Below, piece by piece: positions 35,547-45,260 of a stretch of DNA of 64,000 nucleotides. The notes under the pieces were generated by a model that saw only the letters and a list, made by a program, of their open reading frames with translations, ran no database searches and was not told the origin of the DNA. A program made the position numbers and the translations under genes. Origin of the DNA: JAVBJV01 sp031555315 (GTDB taxonomy: Bacteria > Pseudomonadota > Alphaproteobacteria > Acetobacterales > Acetobacteraceae). The stretch's first letter is position 1. Each line of letters starts with the position of its first letter. The stretch spans positions 18,569-82,568 of the forward strand of contig JAVBUO010000013.1 in NCBI GenBank assembly GCA_031555315.1. The letters run 5' to 3'.

Positions 35547-37787
35547 CTAGAGCGCGGAGAACCCAAGTTCACCGACAGTTTTGAATACTAGGCGGAATAA
35601 TAAGGAAGTGTCACCACGCCCGTCATCAACTTCTGTAAAGCGGCGCTGGTAACGAATGTCAAAGATAAAGCATTCGTCTTCGTAGCCGGCCGAAAAAGCG
35701 CTCGAGACCATATGCTCGGTTTCGAGGTCGCGCCGCGCGAACGCGCCGAAACGCCAGCGGCCGATACGGCTGTTGAAGCCCACGCCGATCTCGTTTCTTT
35801 CCTGAGTGGGGGTCAGGTAAGGCGAGGCCGCCGTCATCAGATAGCCGACATTGACCCGGAATTCGGGCACGCCGAACCCGACCACCGTATCCATCAGGCG
35901 ATTGTCCCAAGTTTCGGAGTCGAAACGGGCGCGCCATGTCAGGTCCAGCCAGTCGGTGGGCATGAAAGTAACGCGGGAGACGACGTCGCTGGCGTTGTTT
36001 TCCAGCCCCGAGCCGACGGCGAAGGTGGCGTCGCTGTGGGCGCGCCAGCTCTGCCCGATCAACCCGTCGAGTGCCATGTTGTTCCAGTACCAGGCGCCAT
36101 GCAGCGCATAGTTGGCGCGGAACCCGCCTTCCAGACGGTCCTGTCCGGGGAATTTGTTGAACCCGAACAGGTTGGCGTCGGTGAATTCCAGATCCAGGCT
36201 GTCTTCGTTCGGGGTCCGCACCTGGCTGCCGGTGTTCGGACCGGCGACCAGCTGGACCATCGGCTCGATCAGCTGGCTGCCCATCGACTCCGAATGCCGG
36301 ATCATCGGCAGCCGCCAGTCATAGGCAACCTGCGGATGCAGGCGCGCCGTGGTGGCGGAATTGTAAGGTGAATTGTTCGGCGTTCTTTCGAGGTCGGTCG
36401 CGTAATAGGCCAGGAGGTCGATATTGCCCGAGATCGTCATCTGCTCGCCGAACATGCCGGTCAGCGGGTATTGGTAATTGACCCGGCTGCTCAGGCGGCG
36501 CGTGTCGGTGCCGGATTCGCGCAGGACCGAAAAGAACCCGGCATCCATGCCCAGCCGGCCGCCCCAACTGGGGGCGTTGTCCGAACTGATCGTCAGGCGC
36601 GGCAGCACGAAGGGGATCTTGCCGGTATCGTCGGATTCGCGCAGCCCCTGGTAGATGCGCGAATCCAGCCGCGCATAGGTGCCCGAAATCCCTGCGATCC
36701 CAAACCCTTCGCCGTAGAGCTGCGAGGTCAGCAGGCGGATGTCCGCCCCCGTATTGACCCCGGCGCCGCGGTCGGTGATCCGGTAACGGTTCAGATACTG
36801 GTCGTCGCTGGCGCGGTTCAGGTCGAAGCCCCAGCGCCATGTGTCGTCGTAGTTGAAACGCCCGCGCGAGAAGATATGGCCTTTGAACTCGTCCTCGTCC
36901 TGATCGAAGGTTCCGGACCCCTGGGCGGTGAACATGCCGGAATTGAAGCGCCGGCGGTATTCCAGCCCGAGCGACGGCAGTGCATCGGCGGCGATCAGCG
37001 GCGTGACGGTCACATCGGACTGATCGTCCAGCACCCAGTAGTACGGGATGCGCACGAAGGGGCCGAGAAAGGTGCTGGTGCCGTATGTCGGGACCAGCAG
37101 GCCGCTCTGGCGCTGGACCGAGGGATCGGCGTGCCAGAAGGTGGGTACGTAGAGGACCGGGATCCCCATCATGTCGAGCGTGACATCGTGATAGGTGATG
37201 GTCCGGCTGGCGGCGTCGTGTGTCGCGGTGTCGGCGCGGATCTGCCATAGCGGCGCGCGCATCGGGTCGTCCTGGCACGCGTTGCAGGCGGAATAGACCA
37301 GCCGCGACATTTCCGACGTCGCGCCATTGTTGCTGCGCCGTATGCCGTTGGCGGCGATGCGGCCGTTATTGGCGAGAAGGCCGCGCAGATTGGTCAGCAC
37401 GCCTTCCTTCATCTGGTCGGTCAGCTCGGCGGAATCGGCGAACAGGATCTGTCCGTCGGGTTCCATCAGCGTGATGTGTCCGTTGGCGGTCATCACGCCG
37501 GTATTGGTGTTGTAGGTCATCGAATCCGCGCGCAGGATCCGCTGGCCCTGCCAGGCCTGGATGTTGCCGGTGGCGGTGATGATGCCGGTTTCGCGGTTGT
37601 GATTGACCTGATTGGCGGTGAAATAGACCGGTTCGTCCTGCGACGCGCCCGGCGCGGATGACGAGAACCGCAATTGCGCCTGTGCGGAATCGACCGGCAC
37701 CCCAGCGAGCGCTACCGCGATAATCCCAACTGAATGCCAGAAACGGAAGCGCACGAAAGAACCAACCACCCCAGGAAACAACGCCAC
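35547..37787 (-). CDS. lptD: LPS-assembly outer-membrane protein LptD
   Basis: This 746-residue LptD inserts lipopolysaccharide into the outer leaflet. A signal peptide (about 1-37, ending AQA) is followed by the OstA/LptA-like jellyroll with repeated beta turns (TANQVNHNRETGIITATGN, YNTNTGVMTANGHI) and a large C-terminal barrel ending in the hydrophobic GELGFSAL. A CNACQDDP pair gives Cys residues near the domain junction. The start is a GTG at 37787, with no ATG in a better place. It heads lptD-surA-rsmA; a 185-base gap separates it from lptG upstream, which may hold its own promoter. Confidence 0.95.
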   Translation of the reverse strand: MALFPGVVGSFVRFRFWHSVGIIAVALAGVPVDSAQAQLRFSSSAPGASQDEPVYFTANQVNHNRETGIITATGNIQAWQGQRILRADSMTYNTNTGVMTANGHITLMEPDGQILFADSAELTDQMKEGVLTNLRGLLANNGRIAANGIRRSNNGATSEMSRLVYSACNACQDDPMRAPLWQIRADTATHDAASRTITYHDVTLDMMGIPVLYVPTFWHADPSVQRQSGLLVPTYGTSTFLGPFVRIPYYWVLDDQSDVTVTPLIAADALPSLGLEYRRRFNSGMFTAQGSGTFDQDEDEFKGHIFSRGRFNYDDTWRWGFDLNRASDDQYLNRYRITDRGAGVNTGADIRLLTSQLYGEGFGIAGISGTYARLDSRIYQGLRESDDTGKIPFVLPRLTISSDNAPSWGGRLGMDAGFFSVLRESGTDTRRLSSRVNYQYPLTGMFGEQMTISGNIDLLAYYATDLERTPNNSPYNSATTARLHPQVAYDWRLPMIRHSESMGSQLIEPMVQLVAGPNTGSQVRTPNEDSLDLEFTDANLFGFNKFPGQDRLEGGFRANYALHGAWYWNNMALDGLIGQSWRAHSDATFAVGSGLENNASDVVSRVTFMPTDWLDLTWRARFDSETWDNRLMDTVVGFGVPEFRVNVGYLMTAASPYLTPTQERNEIGVGFNSRIGRWRFGAFARRDLETEHMVSSAFSAGYEDECFIFDIRYQRRFTEVDDGRGDTSLLFRLVFKTVGELGFSAL

Positions 37788-37972
37788 GCAGCCTTAAGCC
37801 AGTAAAACCCGTCTGTAACGGGGCTCAAATCCGGTCCGCATATTGCGGGAAAACGCCGCGGAAGTCCATCGAGCACGTTCAGATCATTAGCGTTTTTTGC
37901 ACTAAAAAGACGGGGCGGCGCTGATATAAATCAGGCTGTCACGATTTTTCGGCGGCTTGTGCCTATGAAGCC

Positions 37973-39085
37973 TCAACCATCCTCGAGATGCAACAGAAGC
38001 GCAACGGCCAGCAGGAAGCCGGCGCCCACTGGCGCCCAGGCGGCCAGCGGCACGGGCAGGCCGCCGGATTGTCCGAATTCGTTGGCGATCTTGGTGATGA
38101 TGAACAATGCGAACCCGGCGGCAATCCCGCTGCCGATCATCTTCATTACACCACCGCGCCGGCTGGTGCGCATGGAAAATCCGGCCGCAACCAGCGCCAT
38201 CACGCCGGCCAGCAGCGGCAGGGCCAGCAGCGCCTGCAGATGCAGCCGGTGGCGGATGGACGAGAAGCCGGATGTATTCAGAAGCGAAATAAAGCCGGGC
38301 AGTTTCCAGACCGACAGCGTATCCGGCGAGGCGAAGCTCTCCTGCACGCGATCGGTGGTCAGGTCGGTCGGCAGATCGATCGTCTGCGGCGCAGACGGCG
38401 TGCGGTCGGGCAGGATCTCGCGTGCGTCGGTCAGCCGCCAGAAGCCGTGCTGGAGTTCGGCGCGTGGCGCTTCGATACGGCTGAGGAACCGGTCTTCGGC
38501 ATCCAGCCTGAAGATGCTGACACCGGCCAGTTCGAGTTTCATCTGGCGCAGCGAGACGTTGTTGGCATGCAGGATGACGATGCCGGGCGGGTCCAGCGTG
38601 CGATCGATCTGGCGCAGCCATAATTGTCCGCCGGTCAGCGACATCGGACCGGCGGCCGTGCGCAGGTAGATGTTTTCCAGTTGTTCGGCGCGCGCCTTCA
38701 TGATCGACGACAGCGGCGACAGCGCGAAGGTGGCGGTCGCGCCCAGCAGCACGGCGATCATGACCGGCGCCATCAGGATCTGCCAGATCGACAGGCCGGT
38801 GGCGCGCGAGACCACCAGTTCGGACGACCGCGCCAGCCGCCAGAACGCCAGAATGCCGCCCAGCAGGATGCCGAACGGCAGGATCTCCATGACGATGAAC
38901 GGGATTCTCAGCCCTGCGATGCTGGCCAGGGTGGCGAAGCCGACATGCGTTCTGGTGGCGGCGCGGCGCAGCAGTTCGATGAAGTCGAACATCGACACCA
39001 GCAGCATCAGGCCGGCGATCAGCGACAGGACCGAGACGAGGAAGACCCGCCCGACGTAGAACGACAGGGTTGGCGTGGCGATCAT
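37973..39085 (-). CDS. lptG: LPS export ABC permease LptG
   Basis: This 370-residue YjgP/YjgQ-family permease has helices at the N-terminus (TLSFYVGRVFLVSVLSLIAG and SIAGLRIPFIVMEILPFGILLG), a periplasmic jellyroll from about residue 120 to 270, and a C-terminal membrane bundle. The ARSSELVVSRATGLS coupling-helix segment meets the LptB ATPase. With LptF it pulls LPS out of the inner membrane. The start at 39085 overlaps the lptF stop by four bases. lptB itself is not in the window. Confidence 0.95.
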   Translation of the reverse strand: MIATPTLSFYVGRVFLVSVLSLIAGLMLLVSMFDFIELLRRAATRTHVGFATLASIAGLRIPFIVMEILPFGILLGGILAFWRLARSSELVVSRATGLSIWQILMAPVMIAVLLGATATFALSPLSSIMKARAEQLENIYLRTAAGPMSLTGGQLWLRQIDRTLDPPGIVILHANNVSLRQMKLELAGVSIFRLDAEDRFLSRIEAPRAELQHGFWRLTDAREILPDRTPSAPQTIDLPTDLTTDRVQESFASPDTLSVWKLPGFISLLNTSGFSSIRHRLHLQALLALPLLAGVMALVAAGFSMRTSRRGGVMKMIGSGIAAGFALFIITKIANEFGQSGGLPVPLAAWAPVGAGFLLAVALLLHLEDG

Positions 39086-40212
39086 GTCGCGGCCTCTGTC
39101 CGTGTGGCGGCTGCCGGAGGATGCCCTTTGGCGGTTGGCCGGAACAGGATCCATGTACAGACGAGTCCGGGCAGGATCGCGTGTGCCCAGATCAGCGGGA
39201 TGGCGACGTTCTGCCGGGCGGCGATGTTATTGATCGCCAGCCCCAGCGCCAGCAGGGAGACCAGCCCCAGAATGCCGACCAGCAGCCGCCCGCTGCCGCC
39301 GTGACGGCGAAAACCGCCGGTCAGGATCACGGTCAGGGCCAGCATGGCATACGAAAACGTCGACAGCGGCCCCGACATGCGCTGGTGTGCCTCGGCCCGC
39401 CATTTCGGCAGGTCGCGCGGGTTGATGCGTTCGTTGGGATCGGGGTGCAGCAGTTCGCTGATCGACCGTTCCTGGGAATCACGATAGCGGGTTTCCTCGA
39501 GCCGGCGCCCCTGCGCCAGATCCAGCGAATTGGCGGCGAAGCTCAGCACGTTCAGACGGCCGGTGGTGCGGTCCATCTGCTGGCGGCTGCCGTTCAGCAG
39601 CGTGATGCGCGGTCCGGCAGGCGTCGTGGTGATGGCGCCCGATTCCGCCAGAATGGTCGCGGGATTGTCGCGCACGCGCGCGTCGTGGATCAGCAGTCCG
39701 TGCAGGGTGCCGTCCTGATTACGCTTGCGGACGTAAACCGTCAGGTCGTCGGTGACCGGGGTGAAAACGCCGTCCTGCAGCAAGATGGCCGCCATGCGGT
39801 TGCGCAGCTCGAACTGGAATTCCCGGAAAGCGCCGTAGGACCACGGCACGATGTAGATCTGCAGCAAGAACCCGAGGCCGACCACGCAGCTGGCCAGCAC
39901 CAGAACGGGCCGCGCCATGCCGGCGTTGGAGATGCCGGCGGCGCGCATCACCACCAGTTCACGGTCGCTGGCCAGGCGCTGGTAGATGAACAGCACGACG
40001 ACGAAGGTGGTGATCGGCAGGATCACCGCGACGAAGCGCGGGATCATCAGACTGGTCAATTGAATGAAGATGGCGAAGGACAGACCGCGGTTGACCACCA
40101 GTTCCACGAACCGCAGCGACTGGGTCAGCCAGATCAGCAGCGCCAGCCCGCCGGTCACGGCGATCAGCGCAAAACCCAGCTGGCGGAAAACATAGCGGTC
40201 AAGCCCGGTCAT
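39082..40212 (-). CDS. lptF: LPS export ABC permease LptF
   Basis: This 376-residue partner of LptG has the same fold: MTGLDRYVFRQLGFALIAVTG as first helix, the coupling segment LASDRELVVMRAAGIS, a periplasmic domain with FTPVTDDLTVYVRKRNQDGTL, and a final helix pair. It is first in the lptF-lptG pair, which lies upstream of lptD-surA-rsmA, so nearly the whole LPS exit route is clustered here. The C-terminal tail is rich in Ala and Thr and poorly conserved. Confidence 0.95.
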   Translation of the reverse strand: MTGLDRYVFRQLGFALIAVTGGLALLIWLTQSLRFVELVVNRGLSFAIFIQLTSLMIPRFVAVILPITTFVVVLFIYQRLASDRELVVMRAAGISNAGMARPVLVLASCVVGLGFLLQIYIVPWSYGAFREFQFELRNRMAAILLQDGVFTPVTDDLTVYVRKRNQDGTLHGLLIHDARVRDNPATILAESGAITTTPAGPRITLLNGSRQQMDRTTGRLNVLSFAANSLDLAQGRRLEETRYRDSQERSISELLHPDPNERINPRDLPKWRAEAHQRMSGPLSTFSYAMLALTVILTGGFRRHGGSGRLLVGILGLVSLLALGLAINNIAARQNVAIPLIWAHAILPGLVCTWILFRPTAKGHPPAAATRTEAAT

Positions 40213-40300
40213 CAGAGGTCCTTAGCTGCCTCGGCCCATTCTGTTCTTCTGGGTATCGAGTAGAGCCTCCGGCGGCAAGAGTCGAATGTCGGCAAGACTG

Positions 40301-41005
40301 TCAGGATACAATCTGCCCATGCCGGGTCTCGCTGGGCAGGCACAGATCGGCCAGCGCCGGGGCGACGTCGTGCGGCTGGCGCAGTGTGGCCGGGTCTTCG
40401 CCCGGCATCGCCATGCTGCGCAGCTGCGAGGCGACCGGCCCCGGGTCGAACAGGTTGACGCGGACCGGTGTCGTCGCCAGTTCCAGCGCCCAGGTCCGGA
40501 CCAGATGGTCGAGCGCCGCCTTGCTGGCGCCGTATAGCCCCCAATAGGCCTTCGGATGCACCGCCAGATCGGTGGTCGGGAAGACCGCGCGCCCGGCTTC
40601 CGCGCGGCGCAGCAGCGGTTCGGCGGTGCGGATCAGCCGCCAGGCGGCCGTTAGGTTGACGGCCATCACTTCGGTCCAGTCGCGCGGCTGGATGTGGCCG
40701 ACGGGGCTTAACTGGCCCAGCAGGCCGGCGGCGTGGACCAGAATATCAAGCCTGCCGAAGCGTTCGTAGATCGACGGGCCGAGCGGGTCGATCTTGTCGT
40801 CCTGGCGCAGGTCGAACGGCACCAGCGTGGCGGCGGCGCCCAAGGCGCGGATGCGGTCGTCGGTTTCTTCGAGGCCACCCTGGGTGCGGGCCAGCAGAAC
40901 GACATGTGCGCCGCGTTTCGCCAGTTCGATGGCGGTGGCGGCGCCGATCCCGCGCGATGCGCCGGTGACCAGCGCGATCCGGCCGGCAAGTGGTTTTTCG
41001 TTCAA
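40301..41005 (-). CDS. Short-chain dehydrogenase, YciK-like
   Basis: This 234-residue SDR has the cofactor motif VTGASRGIGAA (13-23), LVHAAGLLGQ and the catalytic YGASKAALD segment. The usual catalytic-Ser strand reads VFPTTDLA, so the Ser is replaced by Thr, which may still work. Pattern and length fit the YciK subgroup of uncharacterised oxidoreductases. It lies nine bases behind purF on the same strand, a placement common in Acetobacteraceae as I recall, and ends 88 bases before lptF starts. Confidence 0.88.
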   Translation of the reverse strand: MNEKPLAGRIALVTGASRGIGAATAIELAKRGAHVVLLARTQGGLEETDDRIRALGAAATLVPFDLRQDDKIDPLGPSIYERFGRLDILVHAAGLLGQLSPVGHIQPRDWTEVMAVNLTAAWRLIRTAEPLLRRAEAGRAVFPTTDLAVHPKAYWGLYGASKAALDHLVRTWALELATTPVRVNLFDPGPVASQLRSMAMPGEDPATLRQPHDVAPALADLCLPSETRHGQIVS

Positions 41006-41014
41006 GCGCTTTAC

Positions 41015-42496
41015 TCAGAATGTTTCGGTCAGCAGGGTCAACTGACGGGTTTCGGTATCGGTGTCGGCCATATCGGTCAGCGGGATCGGGTAATCGCCGG
41101 TGAAGCAGGCGTCGCAGAAATGCGGGTTCCTGGCGTCACGCCCGGGTTTTTTCAGCGCGCGGTACAGCCCGTCCATGGAAATAAAGGCCAGACTGTCGGT
41201 GCCGATCAGCGCGTTCATTTCGGCGACGCTGTGCTTGGCGGCCAGCAGCTTGCTGCGTTCGGGCGTGTCGATGCCGTAGAAACACGAATGCGTGGTCGGC
41301 GGCGAGGAAATGCGCATATGAACTTCCTTCGCACCCGCCTGACGGATCATCTCGACGATTTTGCGGCTGGTGGTGCCGCGCACGATGGAATCGTCGACCA
41401 GCACGACGCGTTTGCCTTCGATGACCGCGCGGTTCGCCGAATGTTTCAGCTTCACGCCCAGATGGCGGATCTGGTCGGTCGGTTCGATGAAGGTGCGGCC
41501 GACGTAATGGTTGCGGATGATGCCGAGTTCGAACGGCACGCCGCTTTCCGCCGCATAGCCCATCGCCGCCGGAACGCCGGAATCCGGCACCGGCACGATC
41601 ACATCGGCCTCGACATGGCTTTCACGCGCCAGTTCCGCGCCGATCGCCTTGCGTGCCTCGTAGACGTGGGTGCCTTCCATCACGCTGTCGGGGCGGGCGA
41701 AGTAGATGTATTCGAAAATGCAGAACCGGCTGGGCTGGTTGCCGAACGGCTTGATGCTCTGCACGCCCGCTTCGGTGATGACGACGATCTCGCCCGGTTC
41801 GATGTCGCGCACGAATTCCGCGCCGATGATGTCCAGCGCGCAGGTTTCGCTGGCCAGTACCCAGCCAGAGCCCAGCCTGCCGAGGATCAGCGGGCGCACA
41901 CCGTTCGGGTCGCGGCAACCGATCAACGCGCTGTCGGTCAGCGCGACCAGTGAATAGGCGCCCTGCACCTGTTTCATCGCGTCGATCAGCCGGTCCAGCA
42001 CGGTGGAATACAGGCTGATGGCGATCAGGTGAATGAACACCTCGCTGTCGACCGTGGACTGGAACAGGCAGCCGCGCTTCACCAGCTGGCGGCGCAGCGT
42101 GGCGGCGTTGGTCAGGTTGCCGTTATGGCCCACGGCCAGCCCGCCGAACGCAAAATCGGCATAAAGCGGCTGCACGTTGCGCAGTATGGTCTCGCCCGAT
42201 GTCGCATAGCGGTTGTGGCCGATCGCCATGCTGCCGGGCAGGCCGGCGATGGTCTTCGCGTCGCTGAAATTGTCTCCCACCAGTCCCAGGCCGCGATGCG
42301 AGTAAAACCGCGCGCCGTCGTGCGAGACGATACCGGTGGCCTCCTGACCGCGGTGCTGCAGCGCATGCAGCCCCAGCGCGGTGACGGCCGTGGCATCCGG
42401 CGTGCCGAACACGCCGAGGACGCCGCATTCTTCGTGAAGTGTATCATCTTCATAAAGCGTATCGTCATCCCACGGGTGTGCGGGTGATGTCATCAT
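41015..42496 (-). CDS. purF: Amidophosphoribosyltransferase
   Basis: This 493-residue enzyme catalyses the first committed step of purine synthesis: PRPP plus glutamine to phosphoribosylamine. The N-terminal glutaminase begins at Cys24 (HEECGVLGVFG) after a 23-residue propeptide that must be removed. HALQHRGQEATGI and GHNRYATSG follow. The phosphoribosyltransferase domain carries VVLVDDSIVRGTTS, and late Cys residues (SCFYG, CDACFTG) suit a Fe-S cluster as in the Bacillus-type enzyme. The propeptide holds a DDTLYEDDTLHEE duplication. It follows cvpA by nine bases, the classical cvpA-purF pair. Confidence 0.96.
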   Translation of the reverse strand: MMTSPAHPWDDDTLYEDDTLHEECGVLGVFGTPDATAVTALGLHALQHRGQEATGIVSHDGARFYSHRGLGLVGDNFSDAKTIAGLPGSMAIGHNRYATSGETILRNVQPLYADFAFGGLAVGHNGNLTNAATLRRQLVKRGCLFQSTVDSEVFIHLIAISLYSTVLDRLIDAMKQVQGAYSLVALTDSALIGCRDPNGVRPLILGRLGSGWVLASETCALDIIGAEFVRDIEPGEIVVITEAGVQSIKPFGNQPSRFCIFEYIYFARPDSVMEGTHVYEARKAIGAELARESHVEADVIVPVPDSGVPAAMGYAAESGVPFELGIIRNHYVGRTFIEPTDQIRHLGVKLKHSANRAVIEGKRVVLVDDSIVRGTTSRKIVEMIRQAGAKEVHMRISSPPTTHSCFYGIDTPERSKLLAAKHSVAEMNALIGTDSLAFISMDGLYRALKKPGRDARNPHFCDACFTGDYPIPLTDMADTDTETRQLTLLTETF

Positions 42497-42505
42497 GGAG
42501 ACTCC

Positions 42506-43060
42506 TCAGCGGGGACCTGGGGGAATACTCAGCAGTTCGGACGATGTCGGCGCCGGAGAATCGGGCAGTGCGGCGACGGGTGGCTGCATGCCGGGCGGCA
42601 GCAGTCCGACCAGATATTCGGCACCCTGGTGGATGACCGGCAGAGAGCGTGCGGTGCGGGCGGGTTCCGGCCATTGTTCGATCTTGGTGACGGCGCCGGC
42701 CGCGACGAACAGCGCGATGACCAGCACGGCACCGCGCGCCAGACCGAAGAGCAGCCCCAGCGAACGGTCGACACCGCCTAGCGCGGAATGGCGGATGGTT
42801 TCGCCGATCAGGCGCGAGATCAGTGCAAATACGATCAGCGCGACCAGAAAGACGACGCCCATCGCGGCATACTGGGTCAGCTCGCCCAGATTGACCCACT
42901 GTATCAGATACGGCTCGACCAGGTGATGCCCGTAAACCGCCGCCGCCGCCGCGCCGAGCCAGGCACCGATCCCCAGAATTTCGCTGACCACGCCGCGCAT
43001 CAGCGCAAGCACACCGGAGAGCAGGATGACACCCAGAACGGCAAGATCTACCCAAGTCAT
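42506..43060 (-). CDS. cvpA: CvpA-family inner-membrane protein
   Basis: This 184-residue membrane protein has four hydrophobic helices in the first 145 residues. It opens with the family signature TWVDLAVLGVILLSGVLALMRG, then VVSEILGIGAWLGAA and RLIGETIRHSALGGVDRSLG; a proline-rich tail follows. CvpA proteins support colicin V production and envelope homeostasis; their molecular role is open. The start at 43060 follows AAGGA at good distance, so the frame further upstream is not used. It forms the usual cvpA-purF transcript. Confidence 0.93.
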   Translation of the reverse strand: MTWVDLAVLGVILLSGVLALMRGVVSEILGIGAWLGAAAAAVYGHHLVEPYLIQWVNLGELTQYAAMGVVFLVALIVFALISRLIGETIRHSALGGVDRSLGLLFGLARGAVLVIALFVAAGAVTKIEQWPEPARTARSLPVIHQGAEYLVGLLPPGMQPPVAALPDSPAPTSSELLSIPPGPR

Positions 43061-43152
43061 AACAATTCCTTCACGCCGCGTTTGCGGGGACATATAGAGC
43101 GATTTCCACTTGCGAGGAAACACCTGACTAGGAATTGCCGCGAGCAAACTCT

Positions 43153-44550
43153 TCAACGTCCGGTTTTGCGTTTTTGTTCCGGTACGAATTGTGCCACGAG
43201 ATCGGCCAGATGGCCAATTTCCAGTATGTTCAATCCTTCGGGCGGTATCAGCGGACGATTACCGCGCGCGATGCGCCGCGGCAGGCTGGCGGCCGAAAAA
43301 CCCAGCTTGGCAGCCTCTTTCAGCCGGGTCTCGCTGTGTGCGACCTGGCGGATCTCGCCCGACAGACCGACCTCGCCGAAATAAACGCTGCCCGGGTTGG
43401 TCGGTATGTCGGTGGCGGCCGAGATCAGTGCCGCGGCCACCGCAAGATCGGCGGCAGGCTCCGACACGCGCAGCCCGCCCGCGATGTTGAGGTAAACATC
43501 ATGCGGCCCCAGTGCGAGGCCGCAACGGTTGTCGAGTACCGCCAGCAGCATCGACAGCCGCCCGCTGTCCCAGCCGATCACCGAACGCCGCGGCGATCCG
43601 CCGGCATTGGGGGACAGCAGCGCCTGCACTTCGAGCAGTACCGGGCGCGTGCCCTCCATCCCCGCGAACACCGCATTGCCCGAGACGTTGCCGCGCCGTT
43701 CGGCCAGAAACAGGGCGGACGGGTTGGGCACCTCGACCAGGCCGCGTTCGGTCATCTCGAACACGCCGATCTCGTCGGTGGCGCCGAAACGGTTTTTCAC
43801 GGCGCGCAGGATACGGAACTGGTGGCCGCGATCGCCTTCGAAATAGAGGACGGTGTCGACCATGTGTTCCAGCACGCGCGGTCCGGCCAGCGCGCCTTCC
43901 TTGGTGACGTGCCCGACCAGCACCAGCGCGAAGCCGCGCGCCTTGGCCATGCGGATCAGTTCCGACGAACAGGCGCGCACCTGCGCGACCGTGCCCGGTG
44001 CGGATTCCAGCCCTTCCAGCCACATGGTCTGAATCGAATCGATGATCACCAGCCCGGCGTTTTCGTGTTCCAGACTGGCGGTGATGTCGCGCAGGTTGCC
44101 GGTCGCCGCCAGTTGCAGCGGTGCTTCGCTCAGGCCCAGACGCTCGGCGCGCATGCGCACCTGATCCACCGCTTCCTCACCTGAAATATACAGCACCCGG
44201 CTGCCTGCGCGCGCCCGTGCTGCGGCGGCCTGCAGCAGGATGGTCGATTTGCCGATCCCAGGGTCGCCGCCGACCAGCACGACCGAGGCCGTCACCAGCC
44301 CGCCGCCCAGCACGCGGTCCAGCTCGGCGATGCCGGTCGGGGCGCGCGGTGGTGGTTTCGTCTCGCCTTTCAGGCCCGCGAATGCGATCCGCCGTCCGCC
44401 CACCGCCTTGCTGGCGACACCGGACGGCCGCGCGACGGGGGCTTCTTCGACCATCGTGTTCCATTCGCCGCAGCTTTCGCACTTTCCTGCCCATTTCGGG
44501 GTTACGGCGCCACAGGCCTGGCAGACGAAGCGGGCAGCGGTGCGGGCCAT
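43153..44550 (-). CDS. radA: DNA repair protein RadA (Sms)
   Basis: This 465-residue RecA-like branch-migration helicase has an N-terminal zinc ribbon of four Cys (10, 13, 24, 27; CQACG and CESCGEW) and a Walker A at GGDPGIGKST (94-103). The RadA-specific KNRFGATDE motif and a C-terminal Lon-protease-like domain (GLRVSEPAADLAVAAALISA, VGLSGEIRQV) follow. It acts in recombinational repair. The start at 44550 overlaps the last base of the RES toxin stop, so the TA module abuts it directly on the same strand. Confidence 0.96.
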   Translation of the reverse strand: MARTAARFVCQACGAVTPKWAGKCESCGEWNTMVEEAPVARPSGVASKAVGGRRIAFAGLKGETKPPPRAPTGIAELDRVLGGGLVTASVVLVGGDPGIGKSTILLQAAAARARAGSRVLYISGEEAVDQVRMRAERLGLSEAPLQLAATGNLRDITASLEHENAGLVIIDSIQTMWLEGLESAPGTVAQVRACSSELIRMAKARGFALVLVGHVTKEGALAGPRVLEHMVDTVLYFEGDRGHQFRILRAVKNRFGATDEIGVFEMTERGLVEVPNPSALFLAERRGNVSGNAVFAGMEGTRPVLLEVQALLSPNAGGSPRRSVIGWDSGRLSMLLAVLDNRCGLALGPHDVYLNIAGGLRVSEPAADLAVAAALISAATDIPTNPGSVYFGEVGLSGEIRQVAHSETRLKEAAKLGFSAASLPRRIARGNRPLIPPEGLNILEIGHLADLVAQFVPEQKRKTGR

Positions 44551-45260
44551 TACGGTTCTTTCCTGTCGAAGATGGTTTCCACCGTCGGAGTCGGCGATCC
44601 AGTCCAGCGCAGGCGAATACCGTCGCCCAGAGTGACCGACTGCACCACCTGTGGCCAGAGTGCTGCGATGCAGAACCCCGCCGGGTCGTGCCGGGACGGA
44701 TAGATGATGCCGTTGTGCCCCAGTTCGCGCACCCATTCAGCCAGCCTGTTGCCGGCGGGATAAGCCACATTGGTATTGGTGCCGAGGCAGTCCAGACCGC
44801 GCGGCGCGCGGCGCAGATCGACGAAATTTCCGGCCATGCTGGCAAACATTTCCGTATACGCGACGGTGGCGTTGAAGTCGTCCACGTTGGCCAGTTCGCG
44901 CGTCATGTGAAAGCCGGCCTCGGCGATGCAGGTGCGGGTTTCCAGCGCCGCATACCATGCGCCGCGCCCCGGACCGCTGAAGCGGTTGAGGTCGCGTGGC
45001 CGCCAATACGTGAACGCGGCGTTGATGAAAGCGGCATGTGCCGGCCCGGCTGCCAGTTCGCTGCGCGCCAGACGTTCCGACCCGCTGCGCATCGCAAGCA
45101 ACCGGCCGCTGGTCGCACTTTCGATCTCGGCCAGATCGGCCAACTGTTCGGCGGACACCAGCTTCAACAGGACCGGGGCGCGCGGCTGCGCGGTGGCGGC
45201 CAGCCGCACGGTGCGGGCCAGCGCGGCGCGGATAACGGGGAAGGGTAGGGATGCGGCCAT
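44550..45260 (-). CDS. RES-domain toxin (NAD+-degrading type) of an Xre-RES module
   Basis: This 236-residue RES-domain protein keeps the presumed catalytic residues: Arg93 in LNRFSGPGRG, Tyr103 in AWYAALE, Glu114 in CIAEAGFH and Ser189 in IIYPSRHDPAG. Characterised members (MbcT, Res) destroy NAD+ when freed from their antitoxin and arrest growth. The ATG follows the antitoxin stop with no gap (TAAATG), so the two are coupled. It is rather long at the N-terminus (about 80 residues before the domain core) compared with minimal RES toxins. The antitoxin-first order is typical. Confidence 0.88.
   Translation of the reverse strand: MAASLPFPVIRAALARTVRLAATAQPRAPVLLKLVSAEQLADLAEIESATSGRLLAMRSGSERLARSELAAGPAHAAFINAAFTYWRPRDLNRFSGPGRGAWYAALETRTCIAEAGFHMTRELANVDDFNATVAYTEMFASMAGNFVDLRRAPRGLDCLGTNTNVAYPAGNRLAEWVRELGHNGIIYPSRHDPAGFCIAALWPQVVQSVTLGDGIRLRWTGSPTPTVETIFDRKEP

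Noticed and set aside
40301..41005. SDR next to purF as a pseudogene because the catalytic Ser is missing
   Set aside because: The frame is intact, the Tyr-Lys pair is present, and Thr in place of Ser can be functional, so there is no evidence of decay.
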